Of a DNA stretch of 64,000 nt, positions 1 through 12,539 are shown piece after piece. The DNA is taken from contig CM056744.1 of assembly GCA_029851415.1 (NCBI GenBank), positions 88,151,907-88,215,906 on the forward strand, written 5' to 3'. The position numbers and the translations under genes are program-made. This stretch comes from Eretmocerus hayati. Its lineage: Eukaryota > Arthropoda > Insecta > Hymenoptera > Aphelinidae. Every line of letters begins with the position of its first letter. Position 1 is the first letter of the stretch. The notes beneath the pieces were generated by a model, which worked only from the letters and a program-made list of their open reading frames with translations, did not search any database and was not told the origin of the DNA.

Positions 1-1639
1 GATTGTTGCGTTTACTGTTTGCTTTCCTCTCAAAAGTCATTTCACATCTCCCTTTTTGTCCACTTCTTCCATCTCCGACGCGTTAGTCCATTCATCCTCT
101 TGTAACAATGGAGAGCTTTCGACAAGTTCGTTACTCCGACCACTTTGTCTTGTTGAATCAAATCATCTTCTTTTTTACATTCTTATGAAAGTCTCTTTTC
201 TCACCGTTCTCCGAGCCGTTTTCTATTTTTCTCTGGAGGAGTGTAGAATCCAGACGTTTCATGTCCAATCTTTGAGCAAAATTTGATTCTTTACAATTGA
301 AACTTTTCCTAGATTTTGTGAATTTTTTAATTATGACGTATTTGACGACGCTCGTGATTGATTTCAACTTTTGGAATCGTACCAAGAGATTCATGTTTCG
401 TTGTTATTTTTTGGCATTTGACCACTCAGGAGTGTACGAAATTGCAACTTTCCAAATATGCTCATCATCAAATGCCGCCATATTATTTAAGAATTTTCTT
501 GATGCGAGTAACCGTTATTACTTTGAGAGAATTTGAGATGCAAATACCTCTGTAAGATCGGTAGTTTGCGACAGTCAAAAAGGTGAATCATCCTAGTAGC
601 GTAGATACTTTTTTGATGCTCCGAGTTTTGATTTTGTTTTTTTTCTCTCCTTTCTGTCCCGTAGAGAGTCCAACGCCCACAATTTTATTGACCAAAGTGA
701 ACAATTGCTGGAGTATAAATTTCGTGAAAAACAACAATGTATGAAAAAATGTTGAGGAATGGATGAACAAATGAAAAATACCCGTATCATCTGACGAGAG
801 GAAAAGCTCAGCCTGCGCTAGAGAGCTGACTCTCTTTCCATTTATTTTTCGCATTTTTTTCCGCGCACTCCAAAAGAGAGAGGATGATGGGCCTCGCTTT
901 GCGCGTTGGCGATGATTGACGGCTTTGTTCCGTCCGTTATGGCATGTGCTATACTCGATAGCTTCTTTTTTTATTCAGGATTATCCAATCGTTCAGGGTT
1001 GGTAATTTATGCCACAACGGGTAGAACGCGAGACAGACACTTTGAGCGACGCGTGGGTAAATAGTATGAGATAGCGATCCAAGTATATAAATACGGTAAC
1101 GTAGCTTTGGATAGTAATCTTCATGTCTCTATCTTGTGGAAATAATTGCATATCCAAGCTTCCACGAGGGTTCTGAGACATAAAAATCATAACTCCTACG
1201 AGATGTATGTACTTTTCCCACCCGAATCATTGGGTAGTCTATACTGATTTAATAATTGCAACTCCAAGTTTACTAATTTTTCACTGCATCGAACGTGTGA
1301 CGGACCCCCAAACTTTCCAGAATCTAGAAAATACCATTCCACTCGTCGGGCGCTATTGACGAATCATTAGCATCATCCGCGCCAATGATGAATTCCAGTA
1401 AATGATCGAACCCTTGCGTACATACAGTGATTTACAGTGGCTCTAGAATTTTTACATGAAAATAAGCAAGCTCCACTCGCTCAAACGGACTCAAAACAGT
1501 TCTGATGGGGAATCCAAAACTATGATACTGAAATCATTGATAATACTGTACACTCGACTGTACAACAACATTTTGAGGGCGGAATGTCGTATTGACCGGA
1601 CCATGATTTCCGTGCGTATCTTTTCACGTGTAAACTGAA
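1..1639. other. No gene or repeat recognised
   Basis: AT-rich DNA with only short accidental open frames (under 90 codons) in all frames. I see no splice-bounded exon, RNA gene, tandem array or inverted repeat that I can support. Confidence 0.5.
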
Positions 1640-2131
1640 TCCGAGCCCCAAATTAATCCAGAACGTCAGTTTTAATCGCGAAAATTCGTTTCTTCAGCTG
1701 TTTTTTGACGTTGACGAAAATCCTGCCGTAATAGCTCAAAACGAAGCACTGGATCGTGTTCAAACAAGCAAATTGCGTCGAAAAAGCACTATTGGATAAC
1801 CCCCGCAAGCCAGGAGTTTTTGCCTCGTAATTTTGAATTAGTTGAGAGTTATCGACAAGAACAGGTGTTTTTTACCCCTGAACACGTGAAAGCAGTTATT
1901 TTGCCATAACCTCACGCTGTTTCAAAATTACGAGCCGAAACCTCCTCGCTTGCGGGGGTCATCCAATAGTGCTTTTTCGACGCATAATGCTTGTTTGAGC
2001 ACAATCCAGTGCTCCGTTTTGAGCTACGCTGTCAGATTTCTTGATAACGAAAAAAAACCTCTGAAAAACAGATTTTTCGCGATTAAGAAAAATCGTGACG
2101 TTCTGGAGCAACTTGGGGCTCGGTCCGGACC
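1640..2131. mobile_element. Foldback element with long inverted arms
   Basis: The left arm (about 1640-1860) is the inverted complement of the right arm (about 1895-2131), with a short central loop. Shared landmarks are CCGAGCCCCAA at the outer ends, TAGCTCAAAACG, GTCGAAAAAGCACTATTGGA and CCCCCGCAAGC towards the centre. The arms diverge by substitutions and small gaps, so this is not a recent copy. No coding capacity is visible; the 77-codon frame at 1950-2183 only runs through the right arm. It is probably a non-autonomous foldback or MITE-type element; the superfamily is not identifiable. The right end lies about 45 bp from the family C element that follows. Confidence 0.75.
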
Positions 2132-2175
2132 CAAAATATTGTTGTGTAGTGTGAACTCAGTGGTTTTTGCTGAAA

Positions 2176-2948
2176 TAAGGTAAGTGTACCCAACTTGCCC
2201 CCATTAAGCCATTTTCTTAATAACTTTGGCCCATCTCCATATTTTCCAACGTACTTTAGCTCATTTTAAAGCTTGTCTCAAGACCTTTGAAATGAGCTAA
2301 GATGTTTGAATTCTCCCAAATGGTGATTTTTAAGAGTTCACAAAAGTGTGTACCCAACTTGCCCCCATCATTTAAAACAATGTAAATCGGTGATGAAGTG
2401 AATAAAATCGCTTTGATCCGTTTTGATCACTGTGCAGCGACATTTGTAGCTTTGAGCTGGCCCAAGACATCGTTTCCGACCTATTTTGACGTGATAAACA
2501 CGTTCTGAGTGGTAAAAAAAGTCATACCTCACGCCTTTCCGAGATAACCATATAGGGGTATGTTGGGTTCTGATGTCGGCCTTCTTGATTCTCAAACCAT
2601 CTTCGTGTTATGTACATAAAATCGCTCCAAATCAGAGTTCTGCAACCCTGAAGAGGAATCGAATGCGTTAAGGTACGCCATGATCGGTCGAATAAATTTG
2701 CACCGGTTTTAGTGAACGTGATTTCCTCGGTGATTTCTTAGCCGTGCAAACACGAAACATGGAAAACTCACTTTATATTTTCTGGCGAACGCAGAAATGA
2801 TCCGGGGTCGATGAAAACTACGTATTTTCTCATATTTTAACATAACAAACGTAAAAAAAAATTGCGGGAAGGTCAACGAGCGCCCATTCCTGAGATCGGC
2901 ATATGGGGGCAAGTTGGGTACAGAGGCAAGTTGGGTACACTTACCTTA
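2176..2948 (+). mobile_element. Family C TIR element, copy 1
   Basis: The element is bounded by inverted TAAGGTAAGTGTACCCAACT and its complement ending in CTTACCTTA. Next to each end is a GGGGCAAGTTGGGTAC block, duplicated at the right end. About 770 bp long, with no long reading frame. It contains CTTTAGCTCATTTTAAAG and GAGATAACCATAT, which recur in the copies at 5.6 and 39.9 kb. I take the orientation here as + for the family. It is a non-autonomous DNA transposon by structure; the transposase superfamily is unknown. Both ends carry a consensus splice-donor sequence facing inward. Confidence 0.8.
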
Positions 2949-5567
2949 GTTATCTCAAAGAATCCACAGGCGTGTTTTCATTTGAAGAAGGGGCCAAAAT
3001 ACAAACCAGTCATGGATTTCACTTGTTGAAACTACATAATCATGAAGAAATGCATTGTGATTCAGTGTATCAATTGCATCAATGAATTATTCTAAGTTCA
3101 TTCGATCAAAGTTGTCATACTCGTGTACCACTAAATATCTCCAACGGAATGTCATTGTAATATCAATTGTAATTTATGATCACTTCATCATTCTTCTATA
3201 CTCTTCGTGCCCCTCGGCAAACCGGAAGTCCCCGGCGCTCATCTACCCTCTTCCATTTCCGCAATGTCCGTCGTATATGTTCGACATCTTGTCGCTATAT
3301 AGCGGTTATACGAATACTTACTCGAATCTCCAAGAAATCGTTCAACCGCACAATTTCCTCACGTGCATCGCCCTCAAAAGTCAACGTCCGTCCCTCACTG
3401 CGTGCATCTTTTAAATTTAGCCCCCTAGCAAAGTACACATACATACATGTATAACCACAGCACGCGCATACCTTCATGACTTTGGCGCCTCGAGCCGATC
3501 TTCCGTCCAATAATAAATTTGCCTTGCACATTGCACATTTTAGCGTACCGTACGGCTTTTACACAAGGAATATATCCTTACATTAGTCCACGCTTGCGTG
3601 AGTGTGTGTGGGGTGGGGGGGGGGGAGTGCGAGGGCGGAAAGTTGAGGTATATTGACTGTAGGCAAGCTCGATTATCGTTGGCGCAACGACGACGCAACG
3701 TGACGAGGCCAATTATCGCTGTCCGACAAGCTGTCCGGATCAGTGGAGCGACGCACGACGACCACGACGACGACGACGACGAGAGACGTTAGCCCGAGCG
3801 TTTGACCAAATAGAAACGCCTGGTGGGCTGCAGCGATGGCCATAGAGCAGCCCCCTGAGGGCCTGCAGTGCACCCACTGTAATGCCGAGATACTTGTTCT
3901 TCCGTGTGTGCAAGGATTTCAGAGGGATGTTCGAGTTATACCCCGTAGTAGTAGGCAGCTGCTCGAGATTCGCTTCCTGTCTAACGCTTTCCTGATATGC
4001 ATGTAGCTGTGGTTGAAATGGTCAAGCACGTTACCAAATTTATGGATGCACTTCTGGTGATATCTTTGCTTCGAAAATTCTGTAGAGCTGGAGTTGAAAA
4101 ACCATAGATGATAGATGATCCATGGCGAATTTTAACTGAAATTCTCTGTGATGTAGAAACTGCTTGGTTTTCTACGGATTCTGAGAAGTTTTATCAATGG
4201 ATTACGGATAATGTTCGTGAATTTGAGAAAAAGGAATTCGACTCAATTTAGTAGGTTTGAACCAAGTTGAAAGGTACTTATCATCACGAAATGTCTCATT
4301 TTTTTTTTTCAATGTCTATTCGAAATAACGATCGGTTATTTGTCAGATAGCTTAAATTAGCTCAATCTTTGGAAGTGAAATCCCATGTTCACAGCGAATA
4401 TGTTCTTGGAATTTTTTCTGATTCTTTCTCAATACGCTAATCTCCGTTGATTCCATTTGAAGGTTTGTAGATTTTTATGAATGACAAGTATTGAAAAAAG
4501 TAATTGATCTTAATCTCAAAAAATCTGCTTCTTAACTTATTGTTATAGATACAAATCGGATTCGAATAATCCTTTCTGTTGAGCTCATGAGACAGACAAG
4601 CTGAACCGATTGTGATTGACTACGAGAAGTACTGGTTAGCTTCCATGTATCGTAGAGACACTAGATACAAGTTTCTCGTAACTCCTTAGTCAATGACCAT
4701 ACGATCGAGAAAATATCTGCTACAACATCACATAATATATAGCAATGAGTCAAACCATAACGATGAAAAACAAGGTCAAAAGTTCAGAACACAGAACTTC
4801 CACAAGACTCTTTGTTTCAGTATTGAATTAATCTAAATTGTCATACGCAATGCGCTGAGCTTTTTTCGTATTTTACTCCAAGATATGTGATGATTTAATA
4901 CTCAAAGGATTTTTACAGTTGTTGATACACGTTTCCATACCTACTCCAAACAAAGTGAATAAAGCCTCACGGTGTGTTTCTTCGTGTGCATTGCCGTATA
5001 AAAATTTCTCTCTTGGTTTTCACATTTTCATGCGCAAAGGGCAAGTATTGTCCCACAGAGAGGAGGATATTCATTTTTTTCTCCAGTGGCAACCTCGACG
5101 GGAAAGAGAATATTTCAGAAGAATTTCGAGTGAAATTGTATAAAAATGTGTATCCATGGAAATGGTTTAGTGTATATTTTCATCTCGGATTGTTTGCAAC
5201 AAGGCCTAGATGATATTCTGTTTGTTGTCAAGTTCAATATTCACCTGTATAGGTATGTGCCTTTTAGCCCTGTATAATTTTAATTTTGAGCCGAGTGGCT
5301 CTGGCGAGTTGAAAATTATTTATTTTCAAACTGATGGAATTTGAAAATGCGAGAGTATTCGAACGAATTATTCTCCAAATTCGCATTCTCGGCAGATTCT
5401 CTTCGTATTTGCTCCATAAATTGATACAAATCAATCCAAATGTGTTGCGAGGGAAAAATGCGCGAATCAAATTGCAAAGAGGGAAATGCGCGTAATGAGT
5501 GTTGGAATTTGGAATATTGAGCAAACCGACTGATTTGCTTCGAATTCGATTCTCGGGCGTGTAGACG
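2949..5567. other. Gene-free stretch with short simple repeats
   Basis: No supported gene. There is a G tract at about 3609-3626 and a GAC triplet run at about 3755-3783. The longest open frame, 110 codons at 3082-3414, has no recognisable domain and is contradicted by overlapping frames on both strands. Confidence 0.5.
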
Positions 5568-6368
5568 TAAGGTAAGTTTGCCTGATATGCCCCCATTCCC
5601 TCATATGTCTCCACTCAAGTTCTCGAATGTACGAACCCGTAGACCTTGCCGCGCATTTTTTTCATGTTTGTTACGTCGAAATATGAGAAAATCAACGTTT
5701 TGGACCGATCCTAAATGACACGCGCCTTCCTTAGAACAAAATAACTGGTTTCGCTACTTTTGACTTCTTTTTTGTTAGTCACTAAGAGTTATGCCAAACA
5801 AAACTGGTGCAACCAATCTCAACGTATCTTAGCTCATTTTCTTTGTCTTTGTTCCAACTTTGGAATGCTTTTTGCAGAATTGCACAATTCGACCTCTAAT
5901 CGATTCTACGCTCATATTACTAAAAAAAAGTCCAGTGTTCCTGATATGCCCCCATGGTATTTTTTCAAACTCGTTCCTCGCTCCATTAAGATGCATCAAT
6001 TTGCCTCAAAAACTTTGAAAGGGGGCAACAAAAGCTGCAAAATGAGCTAAAGTACACCTTATTTGGGCGTCTGGGAGCCGAGATATCCCGATTTTACGAA
6101 AAACCCGTATAATCTCATGGAAATAGGCCCCTTTTCCACGTGGAGGCAAATGATTAGGAACACACTGTCAAATACTCGCAAAAATCTTGTTTTTGCGAAA
6201 ATTGAGATAACTCGGCTTCAATCCGGTGAAATCGAACGTACTTTAGCTCATTTGAAAGGTCTTGAAACAAGCTTCAAAATAAGTTGAAGTACGTTGGAAA
6301 ATATTGAGATGAGCCAAAACTATGAGCAAAACAAAAGTTGTGGGGGCATATTACGCACACTTACCTTA
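5568..6368 (-). mobile_element. Family C TIR element, copy 2 (inverted)
   Basis: It is bounded by TAAGGTAAGTTTG at the left and CACACTTACCTTA at the right, about 800 bp. Read on the minus strand it matches copy 1 (2176-2948). The stretch CATGTTTGTTACGTCGAAATA near its left end is the complement of the right part of copy 1. The stretch ending AAGTACGTTGGAAAATAT near its right end matches the left part of copy 1. The inner boundary block is GATATGCCCCCA rather than AACTTGCCCCCA, so the GGGGGC core is kept while its neighbours vary. No transposase frame is present. Confidence 0.8.
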
Positions 6369-7310
6369 TATAAGTTAGACTCCAAAGCTTGGGAAGCTCC
6401 ACTGATCAATTTGATTATATACTCACAGAGACCAATTCATTTTAATCCAAAGTAACCAATTTTCATTTCAAATTACAATCTAACATTTAATATCAAACCT
6501 CCTCCACAAACTTCTACCTTTACCCTGAAAATACGAATGATATTGAGTAAAGGGCTCAAAAATAAAAGACATAAGCTTTGTGCAAATTTGCCCAGCTAAA
6601 GCAACCCGTCAAAGGTGATTAGCAAATTCCATGAGTACGCCGAACAAGTCCAGACGATAAATAATTTTATCATATATGCCCGGTCTATATTGCACACCTA
6701 AACTCTCATACCGATCATTTCGTAGGAAATTGAAACGCGTAGTATAAACTCCGTCATGAACCCATTCGCATACATATGTATGTACATACAGCGAATTGGA
6801 ATGTGCAAGTTCGATCAGAGCAGATGTGTCCATTACGCGAACGTCGAATTTTACGACCTACGGGACGCCCTTCTGCGAGTGCCACAAATATTTCACATCC
6901 AAAGAACGTTATTGGCCTTCCATGTTACATGTTGAATGAATCCGAGCAATTTGGGATTCGATTTTCAGCATGTTTTCATTATGGAAGCTGTTTCCTCAAT
7001 TCGCTTGATACATACTCTGAAGGTATGTATATAGGCATCACGTTGAGGGTACATATTTGTAATTCTCAACGAAACACACCACTTCAAATACATTGATACG
7101 TGTTGGGTTGCATGAACGAGAAAGGTAAATTGATATCGCCGCAACTGTGCACATAGATATGTATAATGTGTGCTTGTTTATTATTTGCCAGGTACCTATA
7201 TGGGTGATTTCGCTTAAATAATGGTGAACTGTTGGGGTTGAAAATGTCTGATGTGCTACATGCTGTGAAATTTTGAAGCTTAATGATGGGCAAATCAGGC
7301 GAGGTAGCCT
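6369..7310. other. No gene or repeat recognised
   Basis: AT-rich DNA. Open frames stay near 100 codons and have no recognisable motif. Confidence 0.45.
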
Positions 7311-7626
7311 TACTAGGAGGGTGTTTCACGCTCAAACTTTGGAAATAGTCTTCTTTCAGTGCCAAAAGATGAAACTCAAAATTATAGAACCTGACGCTCA
7401 AGCGTTTTTGAGCTAGCCATGGACAATAGCATTGCCCATATGGGCCCATGTTACAAATCATACTTTTGTAGGTTATACCTGCAATGCTAATGTCCATGGC
7501 TAGCTCAAAAACGCTTGAGCGTTGGGGTCTATAATTTTGGGTTTCATCTTTTGGCCATGAAAGAAGACTATTTCCAAAGTTTCAGCAAAATCCGTGATCC
7601 GGATGTGATGACCTCTCCTGGTTAGT
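7311..7626. mobile_element. Family A foldback hairpin, copy 1
   Basis: The left arm (7311-about 7436) and right arm (about 7478-7626) are inverted complements. Landmarks in the arms are TTGGAAATAGTCTTCTTTC, GCCAAAAGATGAAACTCAAA, CGCTCAAGCGTTTTTGAGC and TAGCCATGGACA. The central loop of about 40 bp contains CCATGTTACAAATCATAC. The same architecture recurs at 15.8, 25.3 and 47.6 kb. The 137-codon minus-strand frame at 7084-7497 merely crosses the left arm and is not credible as a gene. If transcribed it would form a long imperfect hairpin RNA. Confidence 0.85.
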
Positions 7627-9642
7627 GGATCAAATGGAACCTTGACTGAATTTGCCCCATGGGACAATTACTGACGAATGGATTGAACGCAGCGTAATCT
7701 ATTACACGAATGAAAGTACTCGGCGTACCCTAATTTACTTGAATATAGTTTTATAGGCGGAATAGTATTTCAAATGCTGAACAGTGAATTTATGAGCATT
7801 GAAGAAAAATGGGGCTCTGAACTCTCGTAAGCAGTGTGGCCATATAATTCAACAGGATGTTGAAAACTTGAATACCTCAGGCCAAATCCATTATCGCTAC
7901 TGTATCCAATAGACATCGAACCATTTCACGTTTAAAATAAGTCTCATTCGTAATTTTTTAGGATTGATGAAAAGTGGGTAATTCAGCTAACCAATTTTGT
8001 CAGAATCACCCATATACAAAAAGATATATAGACTCGTGCAATTCACGGAAGAGAGAAGTTCCGCAAAAGCATTAAGATTTATGTAAGATCCGTCGCCCTA
8101 GTCATCCTTTTGATACATACGAGATACGTTCCTTTCCACCTGAGACATCGTCGTTCACCTCATTCGTTCTCTGTTATCGCTATAGATATATCTATAGTAT
8201 ATCCAAGTACCAAAAACCCATGAAAAAGTAAGCTAGACTAGACTGATGTACTCGATTGACCCTTTTAACTCGCATCGATTCAATCCAGTCGTATAAATCG
8301 CTCAAAGTTGTAACATCGAATTTTTTTGTTTACGAATGCTCATCACGTAAGGCGCGCTAAAATTCAATTAGCAGCAACAGAGCGTCTCAGCGATGCGCGC
8401 AAGAAATTGCCGCCACCAACGCACTTGGCAAACCGCAGATGAGAAACTCGGCCGACTCGTATAAACATTCAATGGTGATGCGATGCCCCACATGAACTTA
8501 CTCTTCGAAGAGCGAAGAGCGGACTTGTCTGAGTAAAAAGTGCATATCTCGCGCTCTCTCTTCTTCTCCATGTCTCGCGCTTTGCGACCTAGAATAATCT
8601 TTAGCGTTTGCTAGAACGCATCTCTTCTCTCACTCTCTCGAGGCCTGGATTCTCATTCTTGGAGTAACATAGCGGGATTTTATCGACGTGCCAACAATTC
8701 CCTCTCGGTTTTACCATAGATAATAGTACATATGGCATAGTGTATTTACACATCGCTCCGAGATACTCACTCGATCGTCTCGGGCGTACGGGCATGCGAG
8801 TGTCAGATATCTACGGTTCGTCGCTTTGCGTTTCGTGATTCAATTAATTAACGCGAATTAATTCCAATTAGCAGATCCGACATCTTTATACAGGGGGTTG
8901 GTCAGTGAGTGAGGTGTAAAGGCGTGTAAAGGGGATCACCGTCTCGGCCAGTCGCTAAGCGGTACTCTTCTGTCCACTGGTTTCCTTCGGATAAATACGC
9001 ATCACGTATAGTAACACTGCGGTATTGAGTAATGGAATGCGGCGAAGTTGAATCTGTTCCCTTCGACAATCATCATCTCTTCCTCGTGGCCCGCTGATTC
9101 TTCGTTTTTTTTTTAAGCTCGACTCGTTGAAATTGCTGCGGGCGCATTATTTTTTTTTTTTTTACTTTTTCATGCGGTTTAGCGAACAACGAGGTGGATA
9201 GGTATATATCTCGTTGACTGAGCATCTGCTGCTCGAAAGATTATTATTGAAATTATTAGCTTGTACAGAACGGGAATATGGCGTATAGAGTGATCCATAA
9301 TACAGCCGTAGGGTCTTACTTGAAGTCTAATTGGAGAAGAAATTCCGAAGACTGCTCGCTTTGCATATCGATCGCTTGGGCACGGCTCTATTATAGTACT
9401 CCTTGTGAGTGATTTTGTGGAGGATGTGTATGCGTGCAAAGAGTGCCCTACTAAAGCGTTCTGAGTGAGTGTAGTAGTAGATCAACTGTGTGTATGAGAT
9501 ACTGAATGAGCGAGATTTAGTTCTGGGAATGATCCATTCGAAATTGTCGTTACATTGATTGTCCTGGATTTTCTTCGAAATACGATTCGTTTATGAGAGG
9601 TTCTCTAGACATTCTTTGCTCATTGAAGGACTTTTCATCTAA
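7627..9642. other. Gene-free stretch
   Basis: No supported gene or structured repeat. Two T runs lie at about 9101-9112 and 9150-9163. Open frames are short and compositionally ordinary. Confidence 0.45.
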
Positions 9643-9915
9643 GGGTGTGTCCACAAATGATGCATATGCACGTACATGCAGTGCACACTGCGCATACGCC
9701 TTGCACACGTGCACATGTGCAGCTCATCGAACATGAGCAATGATTGAAGGGCTCTCATCAGAGAATTTCTGATTCAAATCTGTTTGTGTCTTTGCTCCTT
9801 CACCTTCTGATCCAAAGTAGAACTCGACACGAGTTCCGTCTCGTTTTGGCTAAAATTCGATGAGCTGCAAATGATGCATGTGTGCACTGTATATGCATAA
9901 TTTGTGGACACACCC
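9643..9915. mobile_element. Family D MITE, copy 1
   Basis: The TIR reads GGGTGTGTCCACAAATGATG at the left, with its complement ending in GGACACACCC at the right. Total length is about 273 bp. The arms continue as alternating TGCATATGCAC and GTGCACACTGCGC purine-pyrimidine sequence and as GAGCTCATCG/CGATGAGCTGC pairs. No coding potential. A longer relative is at 48608-49204. The size and TIR support a miniature inverted-repeat transposable element; I could not define a target duplication. Confidence 0.8.
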
Positions 9916-10479
9916 AAACTGTAAGTGCACTCGAATTAAATTTGACTACTTTTCATTTGGATGTGTGTCCGTGGTTAATGCGTACATCAGAAAGTGCCAC
10001 GAATATCGAAACCGCGAATACGGGAACGTTGTGCTTATGGTCATTCGGGGTTTACGTACATCAGTGCATCAAAAGATGTCCGAAATTGTAAAAGACCATC
10101 TAGAAAACATATAGTTCATCCAAAGATTCTGCGAATAGGGATTTGCCGTGTAGAAAGTCAAGATAATATAAAAGGTAGTCAGTAATTCCTTGTAAAATTG
10201 AGGAATAGAATCAATTAAGAGTTTTGATCCAAATATTCTGAAACTCTTGCCTGGCGAACTCAACGTGCGTAATGTCCGGCTAGTTCTTGATAGGAAATCA
10301 TAATAACTTAGTACTTAGTATCAAACTTGATACACCGAATCGTCAATTTAACCACAGACGATTACATTTGCCATTTTGCGACGACCACAACGCAATGCAC
10401 ACATTTCGCTAGCATAAATCACAGGATAATCTTTTTTGACAATCCCGTTTGTTATCGGACACCGCAAACACAACCCATT

Positions 10480-10512
<33 letters not shown>

Positions 10513-11409
10513 GCCGTCATCCTCATTGTAACCACCATTATCTCCGCGTGGGTGACGTACTCTGGAATTTCTCTGCGCTCACTCCGTGGTGCGTCCTAAA
10601 TATGGTTGAATTCTTATTCCGCTTATCACGTTCAAATGCGAAACTTCCAACACAGCATCACTATTATATGAATAAATATATAATTTGGAATATACTATGG
10701 GCCGATGATAATTAATAACGCGTCGATTAATTTGCTGTCGTACACTGATATGAAAAGTAATGTCAACGTGAATTGCCATAAGGACCACAGGTGCTAATCC
10801 TCATGGGTAAATTGTGGATACTATACATATACCATAACGATGCTGTAATGGGCACTATACGCACGTGTGCTTTATGTAGGCGCTGCTGCGGCAGAGACGT
10901 CATTTGTTTAATGTACGCTAATTGCTGCACTTGCCGTATATAGGTGCGGTTTTGCTGTTGAGCGACGACGAGCGTACAGAATTTAGGGCTTCATGGTTGG
11001 TCGTGTGGTCGAGCCTGATGGGCACTTATAATTTTTGAAAATATGATGGTTAGTAGCGTATACTGTGGTTGGATTGACGGTTGAAAGATGATGGCGAAAC
11101 GTGTTGTCATCACACGCAGTGTATAGATCAATTTTTTTGGCTCGAAAGTAACATTCCGAAGCTGAAAAGTTTTCTCCTCGAATCGATTATAGCTCGAAAG
11201 GCCGTAGAATAAAATTTGAGAAGGCAAACTTGTAAGTTTTCTGAATGGAACGGCGCAATATTCAGTTGGAATTTTTGCATCTTGACAAATCCCATTAGAA
11301 TTACAGCTAATCTACTGAGGAAATTTTTTACCCAATCTTTGAAATTGATAATGAGATAGAAAGGAATTGAGAAAAAAGTGCTAAACACAACCAATGGTTT
11401 TTGTAGGAA
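9916..11409. other. Gene-free stretch
   Basis: It contains the microsatellite annotated separately but no gene I can support. The last 250 bp (about 11130-11400) may be flanking sequence of the family F element, because about 50 bp of similarity to 57.55-57.60 kb extends past its core. Confidence 0.4.
10480..10510. repeat. (ATC)n microsatellite
   Basis: Ten uninterrupted ATC triplets on the plus strand. This creates the poly-His and poly-Ile runs in two overlapping accidental open frames. Confidence 0.95.
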
Positions 11410-11592
11410 TTTTAACCTGAAAATCGCAACTTTGAAATGATTTTTAGATTCTCGTGCTATAAAATATCGTTGGATACTGTGTGCTGATGGATAGTTTTGT
11501 TACGGAGGACATATATCACGCTCCACTCGTGCCGTGGATAATCCTTCGTAAAAAAAACCACCCATCTACGGCGCAGTGTCGTAATATATTAC
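11410..11592 (-). mobile_element. Family F short palindromic element, copy 1
   Basis: It matches the reverse complement of 57412-57596. Landmarks are CTCGTGCTATAAAATATCG, GATAGTTTTGTTACGGAGGA, CTCCACTCGTG and CACCCATCTACGGCGCAGTG. The element is an imperfect hairpin: the ATGGATAGTTTTGTTACG arm pairs with the CGTAAAAAAAACCACCCAT arm. This copy is more diverged than the 57.4-kb one. Non-coding; origin and superfamily unknown. Confidence 0.7.
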
Positions 11593-11725
11593 TAGCGTTA
11601 TTGCCTCCCTCGCTAAAGCTCGTAAGGCTTGGAATTGACTCTGATATGATGAGAGCCCCTGAAAACTTTTGAGTTGGTGTAATGTTGCATATAGTGAAGT
11701 TCCTGAATCTCCAGTGAGTATCTGA

Positions 11726-12093
11726 AACACGATCATAAAGAAAGGTCTGGCTACTACGTAGGGCGCACGCGTTGCTCGGGTGATGCCACCGCAGTCGGTT
11801 TTTGCCAATATGGCCGCCTCGGAGGAGGCGATCTGATTGTCTGCAAAAAACAGCAGCTAGCGATTTTGAAACTTCAATATCTACAACAGTACAGCGATGT
11901 GTTATGAATCTTCAACAGCCGGACAACCGTCAACCTGGAGCAAATGTTTGCTCCAGTTTGTTGTTTCTTCCAGCCAATCAGATCGCCTCCCTCGAGGCGG
12001 CTATATTGGCAAAAATCGACTGCGGCGGCATCACCCGAGCAACGCGTGCACTCTATGGAGTGGCCAGATCTGTCTTTATGATCGTGATCTGAA
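11726..12093. mobile_element. Foldback element with about 118-bp arms
   Basis: The left arm (11726-11841) and right arm (11974-12093) are inverted complements. They share ACGATCATAAAGA, CGCACGCGTTGCTCGGGTGA, TTTTTGCCAATAT and GAGGCGATCTGATTG. The spacer is about 130 bp. The arms differ at scattered sites. No coding content. The right end abuts the hexanucleotide array that starts within about 10 bp. Confidence 0.8.
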
Positions 12094-12097
12094 AATT

Positions 12098-12530
12098 TTA
12101 TCCATTTGGCCAGCCCCAGCGTTAGCCCCAGCCCCAGCCATAGCCCCTCCCACAGCCCCAACCACAGCCTCAGCCTCGGACCAGCCCCAGCCCAGTCTTA
12201 GCCCCGGCCTCATCCCCAGCATTAGCCTCAGACTCAGACTAGCCTCAGACCCAGACTCGGACCCAGCCGCAGCCTCAGCCTTAGCTTTAGCCTCAGATCC
12301 AGCCTCGGCCCCAGCCTCATTCGTAGCCACAGCCCCAACCTTCAGGCACAGCCCCAGCCTCAGCCTCAGATCCAGCCTTAGCCTTATAGCCTCAGCCCCA
12401 GCCCCAGAAACAGGCACAGCCACAGACCCAGCCTCGACCCCAGCCCCAGCCATATCCCAGCTTCAGCCCCAGACACAGCTACAGCCTCGGCTCTTGTCCC
12501 AGCTACAGCTCCAGCCACAGCTCATCCATC
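12098..12530. repeat. AGCCCC/AGCCTC hexanucleotide array
   Basis: About 70 degenerate tandem hexamers of the form AGCCYC, with GACCCA and AGCTAC variants. Six is a multiple of three, so the array reads open as Ala/Pro/Ser-rich peptide on the plus strand (frame 11897-12547) and Ala/Gly/Glu-rich peptide on the minus strand (12076-12453). Neither shows a start context, splice sites or non-repetitive domain, so I treat it as a minisatellite, not a gene. Confidence 0.9.
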
Positions 12531-12539
12531 CAAAAGAAA

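Noticed and set aside
3609..3626. G tract considered as a telomeric or quadruplex element
   Set aside because: A plain homopolymer-like run without a repeated telomere unit or regularly spaced G tracts.
7084..7497. 137-codon minus-strand frame
   Set aside because: It runs through one arm and the loop of a family A hairpin.
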